A DNA stretch of 33,943 bases from DAOUMU01 sp034409055. Lineage in GTDB: Bacteria; Chloroflexota; Anaerolineae; 4572-78; J111. The DNA is taken from the NCBI GenBank assembly GCA_034409055.1, contig DAOUMU010000309.1, forward strand, positions 1-33,943, written 5' to 3'. The notes under the pieces are model-generated. The model ran no database searches. It worked only from the letters and a program-made list of their open reading frames with translations, and was not told the origin of the DNA. The position numbers and the translations under genes are program-made. Shown in pieces: positions 25,148 to 32,554 of the stretch (its first letter is position 1; each line of letters begins with the position of its first letter).

Positions 25148-25711
25148 CTAGAATTGCCTCACTACGTCTTCAAATTTTTGATCCCCCGTGGTACGAGGTC
25201 GCCACAGTTCAGGCGGTTGCTTCTTGATATGGAGAGGGTCGGCAAAAAGGCGCACCCCCAGGCCAAATGGCACCAGGACCGTGAAGTAGAAAATGGTCAG
25301 CACGACGCGAGCTAACCAGTTGCCCAGAAATTGTCCAAAGGCTCTCCAGCCGTGCCAAAAATCTTGGATGAGGATGATCCCCAACACAATGAACACCACC
25401 GCCGACAGACCAATGATTGAGCGCACAATAGCCACAGTCGGCTCAGCAACTTCACCACCCGTCAGCATGGTAAAGAGATTATACAAACCTCTTAACGAAC
25501 TAAGAAAGGCCAGTAAGGCCAGCATTATTGAACCATACAGGGGATGTTTATGCTCCCACGTTCCTTGTAGGCTACCCAATAGGATGACGAGTATCCCAAA
25601 CAAAGCCGGCAGAAGCGCGGCAAAGCCGGTCATGCCGGCTAGATAGTAGTAAACAGCCCCAAGCAGGGCCAGGAGAACACCGAAACAAATTGTTAAGATT
25701 TTCATCAGCAT
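25148..25711 (-). CDS. SxtJ-like integral membrane protein
   Basis: 187-aa membrane protein with about four to five hydrophobic segments. The first 120 residues hold three or four helices (LTICFGVLLALLGAVYYYLA, FGILVILLGSLQG, IVRSIIGLSAVVFIVLGIIL). The C-terminal 65 residues (FGQFLGNWLARVVLTIFYFT, then VPFGLGVRLFADPLHIKK) match my memory of the SxtJ-type pattern, in which a helix is followed by PxGLxxRLxxDPL. It appears longer than a plain SxtJ-type protein by an extra N-terminal membrane half, perhaps a fusion. The start 25711 lies 3 bases after the preceding stop and 4 bases separate it from the carbamoyltransferase. Function unknown; the constant link to a carbamoyltransferase suggests it presents a membrane-bound acceptor or anchors the enzyme. 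Confidence 0.75.
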   Translation of the reverse strand: MLMKILTICFGVLLALLGAVYYYLAGMTGFAALLPALFGILVILLGSLQGTWEHKHPLYGSIMLALLAFLSSLRGLYNLFTMLTGGEVAEPTVAIVRSIIGLSAVVFIVLGIILIQDFWHGWRAFGQFLGNWLARVVLTIFYFTVLVPFGLGVRLFADPLHIKKQPPELWRPRTTGDQKFEDVVRQF

Positions 25712-25714
25712 GTC

Positions 25715-25897
25715 TTAGAATAGCGTGTAAATAAAGGGTGCGACACCGGAAGAAGATGCAAAAATCAGTAACAGACCGAAAAGTAACAACACCGTCACCA
25801 TTGGGATCAGCCACCATAACTTGCGCTGCCACAAAAATACTAAAACTTCACCAACAACGCCGGTATTTGTAATCATTCCTTTGACAAAGTTTCCCAT
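25715..25897 (-). CDS. Small membrane protein, DUF5989/SxtK-like
   Basis: 60-aa protein with an amphipathic start (MGNFVKGMITNTGVVGEVLV), a FLWQRKLWWLIP motif and a single membrane helix (VTVLLLFGLLLIFA). This layout fits the small DUF5989 proteins found next to NodU/SxtI-type carbamoyltransferases. It is the first gene of the leftward trio. A purine-rich GAGGTAAGA ribosome site precedes the ATG at 25897. The 115 bases between it and the xdhC gene should hold the promoter. The molecular role is unknown. Confidence 0.75.
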   Translation of the reverse strand: MGNFVKGMITNTGVVGEVLVFLWQRKLWWLIPMVTVLLLFGLLLIFASSSGVAPFIYTLF

Positions 25898-26012
25898 GAT
25901 TCTTACCTCGTTAGATATACTAAATTATCGAAAAAAGAGTTTCAAAGTTTCACCAAGTTCCCCTCAGTTCCCACATCCCATAGGAATTGGTTGGCATTCG
26001 TAAGACTTTTCA

Positions 26013-26825
26013 CTAAACCCTGGTTGGATGCAGGGGCAAGCACTGGTCGGCCCGGAGCGCATTCGACAGAGAGGCGGCCCGCCCGCTCCGGTAGACCTTA
26101 ATAATTTCGGCCATAATGCCCACCGCAATTTCGGCCGGACCTTCAGCCCCAATGTCCAAACCAATCGGTGCATAAACTCGATCAAATTTGGCCGGGTCGA
26201 TCCCCTGCTCCCTTCCCAGTAATTCAAAAACCGCCCTGACCCGACGCTTACTACCAATCATGCCAATGTACCGGGCCGGTGAGTCCAGAACCTCTAAGAG
26301 ACATTCAACATCATGGCTGTGACCACGCGTTACCAACACGATATAGGTATCATTATTAATGGGCCAATTCCGTAGCGTCTCTCGAAAGGGCTGGGCCAGT
26401 ACCTGGTCAGCCATCGGGAAGCGATCTTTGTTAGCATAGCGGGGCCGGTCATCCAGCACCACCACCTCAAAATCTACTATCTTGCCTAATTGAGCCAGAG
26501 GAAGCGCCACATGTCCGGCCCCGACAATAATCAGTGTCGGCGGGCGACGCTGCACCTCCACGAAAACCTCTATCGTGCCTGCGTTATGCTCATAGGTCAG
26601 GAGCTGCGGCTTACGCACAGATAAACATTGGCTCGCATCCTCCAAAATTTGAGAGGTCATGTCACCCAGCGATAGATCACCAACCGGGGCTTTATCCAGC
26701 CATATCAGAGCTTTTTTCCCCAACACCCTGGCATAATTTCCGGTCGCCTTGACCACTGTTACCAGGGCCACAGATTGATTGGCCTCAATGGAAGCAACCA
26801 AATCATCTAAAAGTGGGTGGGTCAT
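26013..26825 (-). CDS. XdhC/CoxI family protein with Rossmann domain (degenerate first domain)
   Basis: 270-aa member of the XdhC family, which helps load sulfurated molybdenum cofactor into xanthine and CO dehydrogenases. The C-terminal Rossmann half is well conserved: LIIVGAGHVALPLAQL, VVVLDDRPRYAN, RGHSHDVECL, IGMIGSKRR and PIGLDIGAEGPAEIAVGIMA. The N-terminal XdhC_CoxI half (about 1-90) is recognisable but has lost the usual GSxPR, GGCxE and CGG motifs (it reads GNYARVLGKK and AGTIEVFVEV). Those motifs are intact in the small neighbour upstream. I chose ATG 26825, preceded by GTAGGTAC, over a TTG at 26885 that would add a hydrophobic, unconserved leader. No molybdenum hydroxylase gene is in the window. 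Confidence 0.88.
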   Translation of the reverse strand: MTHPLLDDLVASIEANQSVALVTVVKATGNYARVLGKKALIWLDKAPVGDLSLGDMTSQILEDASQCLSVRKPQLLTYEHNAGTIEVFVEVQRRPPTLIIVGAGHVALPLAQLGKIVDFEVVVLDDRPRYANKDRFPMADQVLAQPFRETLRNWPINNDTYIVLVTRGHSHDVECLLEVLDSPARYIGMIGSKRRVRAVFELLGREQGIDPAKFDRVYAPIGLDIGAEGPAEIAVGIMAEIIKVYRSGRAASLSNALRADQCLPLHPTRV

Positions 26826-26886
26826 GGTAATGTACCTACTTATCCCCGCATGATAGAGCAAAAATACACAATGCGCAAAACGCAAA

Positions 26887-27213
26887 TTATTGTATTTCAG
26901 GCCAACGCTCTATATAAACCTCCATAATACCACCACACACACCCAGGCTTTGTATACTGATATCCTCGGTTAAATCCACCTCAACAATTTGAGGCTCGCC
27001 GGTGTCAATAACATTCATCCCGGCTCGAATCACGTCAGCTTCACCGCAGCCTCCCCCCACTGTGCCATAATGTTGCCCCAACGGATGAATAATCATCTTG
27101 GTACCAACCTCCCGGGGCACAGAACCTCGCACCCGAATAATAGTGGCTACGGCTACCGGTGTGTCATCAATGAGTTTATTCAATTTATTATAAAGCGTTT
27201 TTGCACTTTCCAT
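26887..27213 (-). CDS. Stand-alone XdhC/CoxI N-terminal domain protein
   Basis: 108-aa protein consisting only of the XdhC_CoxI domain. It has the motifs absent from its partner: GSVPREVGTKMII, GTVGGGCGEADV and GVCGGIMEVYIE, with the conserved cysteines that handle sulfur or the cofactor. Complete as an independent domain. Its stop is 61 bases before the start of the Rossmann-containing XdhC protein, same strand, clearly one operon. The two probably work together in molybdenum-cofactor sulfuration for an enzyme encoded elsewhere (inference). The upstream region 27214-27475 holds two palindromes and no gene. Confidence 0.88.
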   Translation of the reverse strand: MESAKTLYNKLNKLIDDTPVAVATIIRVRGSVPREVGTKMIIHPLGQHYGTVGGGCGEADVIRAGMNVIDTGEPQIVEVDLTEDISIQSLGVCGGIMEVYIERWPEIQ

Positions 27214-27313
27214 TCTAAAAGAGACATTGCCCGGTTATTTACGAAGGGGCAATTATAGCACAACCAATTCATAGGGACAATAATTCTTCTTATCAGACTT
27301 CTCAAAACAAAAA

Positions 27314-27364
27314 GAGTCCGAATGTGAACGTCAACACTTTCGCTCAGTGTTGCCATTCAGACTT
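27314..27364. repeat. Long interrupted hairpin upstream of the XdhC pair
   Basis: GAGTCCGAATG (27314-27324) pairs with CATTCAGACTT (27354-27364), and CAACACT (27332-27338) pairs with AGTGTTG (27346-27352) inside it. It lies in a 260-base gap without genes. It may be a terminator for the leftward unknown gene's neighbour or a palindromic repeat; no T run is obvious. Confidence 0.5.
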
Positions 27365-27407
27365 CCATATAAAAGCGCTCCCGCTGAACCACAATCGAAC
27401 AGTTTAC

Positions 27408-27429
27408 GGCGTGGACTGTGGTCCACGCC
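27408..27429. repeat. Palindrome sharing a core with the 91-bp element
   Basis: GGCGTGGAC and GTCCACGCC form a perfect 9-bp stem around TGTG. Its core GGACTGTGGTCC is identical to the inner hairpin arms of the miniature element at 2968-3058, though the outer ends of that element are absent here. Confidence 0.6.
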
Positions 27430-27475
27430 GCGCATTTCTTAAATCAATTATTCATTGCTCATTGATAATTGATAA

Positions 27476-27907
27476 TCACCATTCCTCATCACCGGGTAAT
27501 TCCTGACTCGGTATTTCTAAATCAACCAGTTCACCATGCACATTCACCACAATCTTAAATCCCATCATTCCCAGCATCATCCGGGCATCATCGGGCAAAC
27601 CTTGTTCCATCACCTGTTGGTCCATACGATCAATCGAGGAATCAATCATGGCCTTGGTGAATAAATCATCTTTACCCAAGAACTGCATGATCTGTTCTGA
27701 AACCATATCTTTATTGGCCGAGGCCTGCTGTTGTATCCACTCTAATACCTGTCGGTCAATCTCCTCCGCTGGGACATGACGTTTAAAATTACCATCCATA
27801 ATGATGTAATGTGGCTCTGGACCAATAAACGTTGTCTCGACCAAGTCACCCTCTTGGCTATAAACCAACCCGGCAAAAAGCGCTGATCGATATGTATACC
27901 CCATCAT
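27476..27907 (-). CDS. Protein of unknown function
   Basis: 143-aa soluble acidic protein, not recognised. The N-terminal half looks strand-rich (YRSALFAGLVYSQEGDLVE, then FIGPEPHYIIMDGNFKRHVP), the middle is helical, and the end has IVVNVHGELVDLEIP. Start ATG 27907 follows a GGGAG site. It is leftward, 82 bases downstream of topA in the same direction, and could be the last gene of a topA transcript. Nothing in it points to an enzyme or DNA-binding role. Confidence 0.75.
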   Translation of the reverse strand: MMGYTYRSALFAGLVYSQEGDLVETTFIGPEPHYIIMDGNFKRHVPAEEIDRQVLEWIQQQASANKDMVSEQIMQFLGKDDLFTKAMIDSSIDRMDQQVMEQGLPDDARMMLGMMGFKIVVNVHGELVDLEIPSQELPGDEEW

Positions 27908-27989
27908 TGTGTTTAACTCCCTCTTACCGTCCGATTCTGATCACCGATATTATACCACAATCAAAAACGAGAAACACTAAAGGAGTAAA

Positions 27990-30062
27990 TCATTTTTTAC
28001 TATCCCATCCTTTCTTACCCCACCGCTTTTTCTGTCGAACAACACCCGAGATATTCTCGGTATATTGACAGCCCAGTGCATAGCGCGAGCAGCCCAAGAA
28101 AGGACCAAACTTGCCGCTCTTGACTACGAGCGTCCCTTCCCCACATTGGGGGCACATCTCACCTTCCTTCTCGGATTGGGGTAACGACTGAGCCTTTCCT
28201 CGCTTTGGTCCCCTACTGCCCCGTCTTCGCCCCCCATCTTTTCTCGTCGCTCTGGCCGCCGGTTTGCGCTCGACAACAGCGGCTGCCATGGCCTGCTCTA
28301 CTGTGGCCTTAAATGGCCCGTAAAATGCCTGCATAATCGTCAGCCGGTCGACCTCTCCTCTGGCAATCCGGTCCAGGTCCGCCTCCATACGAGCGGTAAA
28401 GCCGACATCAACCACGGTTTGCATATGCTTCTCCAAAAGCTCACACACTTGAATACCAAGAGGGGTGGGAAACAACCGTTTCTGTTCCAGGTCCACATAT
28501 TTTCTGTCCTTCAGGGTCTCGACAATGGTAGCATAGGTACTGGGCCGCCCCAGCCCCAACTTCTTCAGCGCACCGATCAGTTGCGCTTCCGTGTACCGTT
28601 TGGGTGGTTGGGTAAAGTGCTGCTTCGGTACCAGTTGGTGCAACCTCAAGGCATCTCCCTTGGCCAGATCCGGCATTGACTCATTCTCAATGCCCTCTTT
28701 CTCTTTCCTATCCTCCTGCCCCCCTGCTCCCCTGCCCCCCTGCTCGCGCGCTTCCTCCGCATCCACATCTACCCCATACACTTTCAAAAATCCGGCAAAG
28801 CACAGCGTACTGCCTCTGGCCCGGAAAAGATAAACCGTAGGGCTACCGGCGATAAGGGTTTCTATGTCAACCGTCACCGTATCATAGAGGGCCGGTTTCA
28901 TCTGGCTGGCAATGAAACGTCGCCAGATGAGGCGATATAATTGATGTTGCTGGGTAGTCAGATAAGGTTCGACCGCCTTGGGCGTACGCCAGGGATCCAC
29001 CGGGCGAATCGCTTCGTGCGCTTCCTGGGCGGTTTGATCGCGAGTTTGGTAAATGGGCGGTCGGGATGGCAAGTAAATCTCACCCCAAAATTTGGTGACC
29101 ACGGCCCGGGCGGCCTGCTGCGCCTCCGGAGCCACAGCCGTGCTGTCGGTTCGAATGTAGGTAATCAGGCCAACCCTTTTACCTTCACCTAGTTTGACCC
29201 CTTCATATAACTCCTGCGCCACCTTCATCGTCAGACGCGGGTTAAAGCCTAATTGGCTCGAAGCCGCTTGCTGCATTGAGTCAGTGGTGAAAGGAGGATA
29301 AGGTTTGCGAACCCGAGTTCCCTTTTCGACCCGCTGAACTCGCCAAGCCGCGCCTTCCAACTCATCCAGCACCTTTTGCGCATCGGCTTGTGTTTTTAAC
29401 TCCGGCTTTTTACCTTTAATTTTAAAAAGAGAAGCCCAAAACTTTCTACCCTGTTCCTGTTTGGACAGTTCCGCTTCGATACTCCACCATTCCTCTGGCA
29501 CAAACGCCCGAATCTCCCGCTCCCGTTCCACCACCAGCCACAAGGCGGGAGACTGTACCCGTCCCGCCGAGAGCCGTTTTACTCCCGACAGTCCCTGCCA
29601 TAGCACGGGGCTGACCATGTAACCGACCAACCGGTCAATGACTCGGCGGGTCATTTGCGATTCGACCAGACGCCGGTCAATCTGACGGGGTGCGGCTAAG
29701 GCAGCTTGAATATCGGCCTGGGTAATGGCAGTAAAGGTAATGCGCTGGACCTTGTCTTTCACTGTCCGCCCCAGGCGAGTGGCCACGTGGTAGGCGATGG
29801 CCTCCCCCTCCCGGTCCATATCAGTAGCCAGATAGACCACATCAGCGGTGGCAGCGGCTTTTTTCAAGGCCTCCAGTTTCTTACCTTTACCTCGAATGAG
29901 ATGTAGGGTCGGGGTGAAATCTCGCAGGTTGACGTGTATATCATCAGCGGGCATTTCCAAGATATGCCCTCCAGTGGCTTGAACGTTGAAATCGGCCCCG
30001 AGCATGCCTTTAATGGTGCGGGCTTTTTTGGTTGACTCAACAATGAACAGTTTGGTGGACAT
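27990..30062 (-). CDS. topA: DNA topoisomerase I (type IA)
   Basis: Relaxes negative supercoils by cutting one strand. The TOPRIM domain has FIVESTKKARTIKGML and ATDMDREGEA; the active-site tyrosine is Y302 in ITYIRTDS. The C-terminus has one four-cysteine zinc ribbon (CPQCGEGT with CSRYALGC), fewer than E. coli. At about residues 450-475 there is a low-complexity, Gly/Glu-rich insert (EQGGRGAGGQEDRKEKEG). I placed the start at ATG 30062 (690 aa): a strong promoter at 30103-30131 lies inside the longer open frame, so the upstream TTG/GTG starts would not be transcribed, and the conserved domain begins at this Met. No clear Shine-Dalgarno precedes it. Confidence 0.96.
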   Translation of the reverse strand: MSTKLFIVESTKKARTIKGMLGADFNVQATGGHILEMPADDIHVNLRDFTPTLHLIRGKGKKLEALKKAAATADVVYLATDMDREGEAIAYHVATRLGRTVKDKVQRITFTAITQADIQAALAAPRQIDRRLVESQMTRRVIDRLVGYMVSPVLWQGLSGVKRLSAGRVQSPALWLVVEREREIRAFVPEEWWSIEAELSKQEQGRKFWASLFKIKGKKPELKTQADAQKVLDELEGAAWRVQRVEKGTRVRKPYPPFTTDSMQQAASSQLGFNPRLTMKVAQELYEGVKLGEGKRVGLITYIRTDSTAVAPEAQQAARAVVTKFWGEIYLPSRPPIYQTRDQTAQEAHEAIRPVDPWRTPKAVEPYLTTQQHQLYRLIWRRFIASQMKPALYDTVTVDIETLIAGSPTVYLFRARGSTLCFAGFLKVYGVDVDAEEAREQGGRGAGGQEDRKEKEGIENESMPDLAKGDALRLHQLVPKQHFTQPPKRYTEAQLIGALKKLGLGRPSTYATIVETLKDRKYVDLEQKRLFPTPLGIQVCELLEKHMQTVVDVGFTARMEADLDRIARGEVDRLTIMQAFYGPFKATVEQAMAAAVVERKPAARATRKDGGRRRGSRGPKRGKAQSLPQSEKEGEMCPQCGEGTLVVKSGKFGPFLGCSRYALGCQYTENISGVVRQKKRWGKKGWDSKK

Positions 30063-30102
30063 TAGAGGCAAGTAGATAGACTCATTAACACTTTGTTTTT
30101 CC

Positions 30103-30131
30103 AGTATAGCACCTCCATTCACTGCTGGCAA
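30103..30131 (-). promoter_or_regulatory. Predicted topA promoter
   Basis: On the leftward strand TTGCCA (30126-30131) and an extended -10 TGC-TATACT (30103-30108) are 17 bases apart, an excellent sigma70-type match. Start of transcription near 30096 gives a leader of about 35 bases. Confidence 0.65.
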
Positions 30132-30358
30132 TCAACAACAAAAGAATAAAAGAAGAGGCAATTGCCTTGCAGTAAGAGTTATGGTATGTTGTATAGAGTG
30201 TTTTCTATCTCGGCAGTTGATGGTCAGTGAGCGACGCTTGCCAGCAGCCAAGGTTTGTATGAATAGAGTATTACATTAAAAACCACTAAATTTTCGGGTA
30301 CTGTATCCCCCAAATATATGATAAAATTAGTAGGCGTGCATATTTATTGTTCGGCCTA
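30132..30358. other. Gene-free stretch upstream of topA
   Basis: AT-rich sequence without a supported ORF. TATGATAAAATTA near 30319-30331 could be a -10 region for the rightward sigma factor gene. If so, the repeats at 30361-30634 now separate it from that gene. Confidence 0.3.
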
Positions 30359-30360
30359 AA

Positions 30361-30455
30361 CTAGTTCTTGTTGCAAACCTTGTAGTAGACGCATCCCCAT
30401 GCGTCTACGGCGGGCATAGGGATGCCCTGGCTACGTTTTGCAACAGAAACTAACT
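30361..30455. repeat. Palindromic intergenic repeat with imperfect inverted ends
   Basis: Left AGTTCTTGTTGCAAA and right TTTTGCAACAGAAACT are imperfect inverted repeats. Inside are two small hairpins, TAGACGCATCCCCATGCGTC and GGGCATAGGGATGCCC. The core GCATCCCCATGC also appears in the element at 7312-7391. No coding capacity. Confidence 0.6.
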
Positions 30456-30466
30456 AAAATTACAAC

Positions 30467-30634
30467 GTAACTACCTACCATGTCATTCTGAACAGGTGAA
30501 GAATCCCCAAGGTTTTGGTAAAGTAGGCCTCTTTTGGGCCAAAGTTTCGGGGATTCCTTGTCGTTTATGCCCTTTGGGTATTTATGCCCTTTGGGTACTC
30601 CACTCCTCGGAATGACATAAGGGCAGGCAGTTAC
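30467..30634. mobile_element. 168-bp MITE-like element with 8-bp target duplication
   Basis: The left end GTAACTACCTACCATGTC and the inverted right end (GTAACTGCCTGCCCTTATGTC) are similar terminal repeats. Inner arms GTCATTC/GAATGAC and GAATCCCC/GGGGATTC (30501-30508 and 30549-30556) continue the palindrome. Perfect 8-bp direct repeats ATTACAAC flank it at 30459-30466 and 30635-30642. The TGTCATTCTGAA and GAAGAATCCCC phrases resemble a repeat seen between genes in many bacterial genomes. It lies directly upstream of the ECF sigma gene. Confidence 0.8.
30564..30597. repeat. Perfect 17-bp tandem duplication inside the MITE
   Basis: TTTATGCCCTTTGGGTA occurs twice head to tail. It also supplies the start codon of an artefactually long reading frame into the sigma gene. 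Confidence 0.85.
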
Positions 30635-30673
30635 ATTACAACAAAGTGGGATAAAATAAGGAGAAAATGGGTT

Positions 30674-31216
30674 GTGGAAGATGCCCGCTCACTGCTGGCT
30701 CGGATACAACGGCACGACCAGCAAGCCCTGGTTGAAGTCTATGATCGCTATTTCGATCAAATATATCGCTATCTCAACTACCGTTTGAGAGAACCAGAAG
30801 TAGCAGCCGATTTAACCGGGGAGGTTTTTTTGGCTCTGGTGCAAGCCCTACAAGCGGGTAAACCGCCCAGAACATCTTTGGCCGGGTGGTTATACACAGT
30901 GGCCCGTAATCTGGCCGCAGACTACATCAAAGAAAAAACTCGCACGGTCTCCTTGATGGAGGACGTGGTTGCTGATGGTCCTTCTTTAACCGATCAGGTC
31001 CATTTGTCCCAGCTTGGTCCCATTTTGAGAAAGGCTCTTTTACAACTTACCGAAGAACAACAGCACGTGATTGCGCTCAGATTTGGACAGGAATTAAGCC
31101 TGGCCGAAACTGCTGACTTGCTGGAAAAATCGGTGGGCGCGGTGAAAGCCTTACAACATCGCGCCCTGGCTTCGTTGGCCCGCTTTATGCCCCAGGAGGT
31201 GCAACATGATGGATAG
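30674..31216 (+). CDS. ECF-type RNA polymerase sigma factor
   Basis: 180-aa sigma-70 family factor with only regions 2 and 4. Region 2 runs about 15-85 (LVEVYDRYFDQIYRYLNYRL and DLTGEVFLALVQAL, then GWLYTVARNLAADYI). Region 4 runs about 118-170 (LTEEQQHVIALRFGQELSLA, ETADLLEKSVGAVKALQHRA). I chose GTG 30674, which has AAGGAG 10 bases upstream, because the longer frame from 30584 begins inside the MITE and adds an unconserved leader. It overlaps the next gene by 11 bases, and that gene looks like its membrane-bound regulator. The target promoters are unknown; the lone pilin downstream is a candidate. Confidence 0.92.
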   Translation: MEDARSLLARIQRHDQQALVEVYDRYFDQIYRYLNYRLREPEVAADLTGEVFLALVQALQAGKPPRTSLAGWLYTVARNLAADYIKEKTRTVSLMEDVVADGPSLTDQVHLSQLGPILRKALLQLTEEQQHVIALRFGQELSLAETADLLEKSVGAVKALQHRALASLARFMPQEVQHDG

Positions 31217-31940
31217 CTTTGAGTCTATCCTTGATGAAAGCATCTCTGCCCTGCAGGCGGGTGTGCCCATTGAGGAAATTCTAACTGAAGTACCTGATTA
31301 TGCCACCGAATTACGCCCCCTGCTTTATGCGGCCACGTTATTGGCCGACCCTAATCCCGAACTGGTTCCTGAAGAAAGAAAATCCGCCTTACGCACCGAA
31401 TATATGAAGCAATTAGCTGAACTGCCGGCTCTCCCTTCTCCTACCTTCAGTGAAAAATCACAGGCAATTTTCAGGATTGTTCGAAAACGGCTCACTCGCA
31501 AAGCCATTTTAAATGATCTGATTACAGTTACGATTACAATTATTTTAACCTTATCAATGGTAGCTTTGACCTTAAATTACCTGGCCATTGGCACGATACC
31601 CGGCGATTTTCTCTACGGGGTCAAACGCATCTCCGAAAACGTGCAGCTTTCCTTTTCTTTTAGTGAAGACCGTCGGATAGAACTGGAAGAGAAATTTAAC
31701 CAACGCCGTTTAACAGAAATTCAGCAACTTCTTGAGCAAAATCGGGCCGCTGTCATTCAATTTAGAGGCGTTTTGGAAACCAAAGGCGAAAATTTGTGGA
31801 TTGTTGAAGGGCTCACGGTTTTTCTACCCAACGATATCAGGATTATCGAAGACATCCAGGAAGGAGACACGGTAGAGGTCATCGGATTACTACGTACCAA
31901 CAATTTGCTGGTAGCCGATACGATCAAATCAATAAAATAA
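31206..31940 (+). CDS. Membrane anti-sigma-like protein with DUF5667-type region
   Basis: 244-aa single-pass protein. Residues 1-95 are cytoplasmic and helical (MMDSFESILDESISALQAGV), a likely sigma-binding part. One membrane helix spans 103-128. Outside it follows PGDFLYGVKRISENVQLSFS with EDRRIELEEKFNQRRLTEI, the DUF5667-type pattern, then a small beta domain (about 190-244, GENLWIVEGLTVFLPNDIRI and EEGDTVEV-like phrases) resembling DUF5666. An AGGAGGT Shine-Dalgarno lies inside the sigma gene, and the 11-base overlap means translational coupling. Pairing of an ECF factor with such a protein suggests release of the sigma factor upon an envelope signal; this is inference. Confidence 0.85.
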   Translation: MMDSFESILDESISALQAGVPIEEILTEVPDYATELRPLLYAATLLADPNPELVPEERKSALRTEYMKQLAELPALPSPTFSEKSQAIFRIVRKRLTRKAILNDLITVTITIILTLSMVALTLNYLAIGTIPGDFLYGVKRISENVQLSFSFSEDRRIELEEKFNQRRLTEIQQLLEQNRAAVIQFRGVLETKGENLWIVEGLTVFLPNDIRIIEDIQEGDTVEVIGLLRTNNLLVADTIKSIK

Positions 31941-31983
31941 AACTGTCCGTCAAAATTCAAGACGCAATCTGCCCAACGACTTT

Positions 31984-32007
31984 TATATAGGCCATATGGG
32001 CTATATA
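31984..32007. terminator. Imperfect hairpin after the anti-sigma gene
   Basis: TATATAGGCC and GGGCTATATA pair at 9 of 10 positions around ATAT, 44 bases past the stop. A short T run follows at a distance (AGTTTTTAC). The rest of 31941-32204 is AT-rich with no gene and no convincing promoter. Confidence 0.35.
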
Positions 32008-32221
32008 CACAGTTTTTACAGGGCGATATGATAAATTAGAATTAATATCAGATTAATTTTTTGATGGTTTAAGAATGGAATCATAACTATCATTAGATTG
32101 GATGATCCTCTTATCCTTTTATACGAATAAGTTATTTATAGCGGGTTATGGCTTAATTTGCTATAGGATCAGCCCATAATCTGCTTATAAAAAAACTATT
32201 ATAGAAAGGAGGTGAACTATC

Positions 32222-32392
32222 TTGCTATTCCTACCCTATGAAGAAGGCCAGGGATTAGTCGAATACGCTTTAATCCTGGTTTTGGTTGCTATTGTCGTTA
32301 TTGCCATCCTGCTCATACTGGGGCCGGTTGTGGGTAACGTATTTAGCAATATCGTGTCTTTCTTAGAAAGAAATCCCGGCGCAAGACCTTAA
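32222..32392 (+). CDS. Flp/Fap-type pilin
   Basis: 56-aa class IVb prepilin, too short for routine ORF lists. The sequence has a short leader ending in EGQG and then LVEYALILVLVAIVVIAILL, the typical Flp pattern with Glu at position +3 and a long hydrophobic helix; prepilin peptidase should cut after the Gly. A full Shine-Dalgarno AAAGGAGGTGA (32205-32215) sits 6 bases before the TTG start. No tad assembly genes or other pilins are in the window, so export must depend on genes elsewhere. It lies 280 bases after the ECF sigma and anti-sigma pair and ends at a strong terminator. Flp pili serve adhesion and biofilm formation. Confidence 0.88.
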   Translation: MLFLPYEEGQGLVEYALILVLVAIVVIAILLILGPVVGNVFSNIVSFLERNPGARP

Positions 32393-32468
32393 TCAGTAAG
32401 GCCACAGTTAACATTTATCCCGATTAAATATTTCATATTAGTAGCAATTTTTTCTTCATAAATCAAAA

Positions 32469-32512
32469 ATAGAAAACCCTATACCTCCTAATTGTGGTAT
32501 AGGGTTTTCTAT
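32469..32512. terminator. Bidirectional terminator between the pilin and the small membrane protein gene
   Basis: ATAGAAAACCCTATACC (32469-32485) and GGTATAGGGTTTTCTAT (32496-32512) form a perfect 17-bp stem with a 10-base loop, A-rich on the left and T-rich on the right. Confidence 0.85.
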
Positions 32513-32554
32513 CATCTTGTTTCAACTGTCAGAGGTGAGTTTAGGAATTAGAAA

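Noticed and set aside
30063..30131. Longer N-terminus of TopA
   Set aside because: It overlaps a near-consensus promoter for the gene, and the conserved TOPRIM domain begins right after the ATG at 30062.
30584..30673. Longer N-terminus of the ECF sigma factor
   Set aside because: It starts inside the MITE tandem duplication and encodes unconserved sequence; a GTG at 30674 has a proper Shine-Dalgarno and begins at the conserved region.
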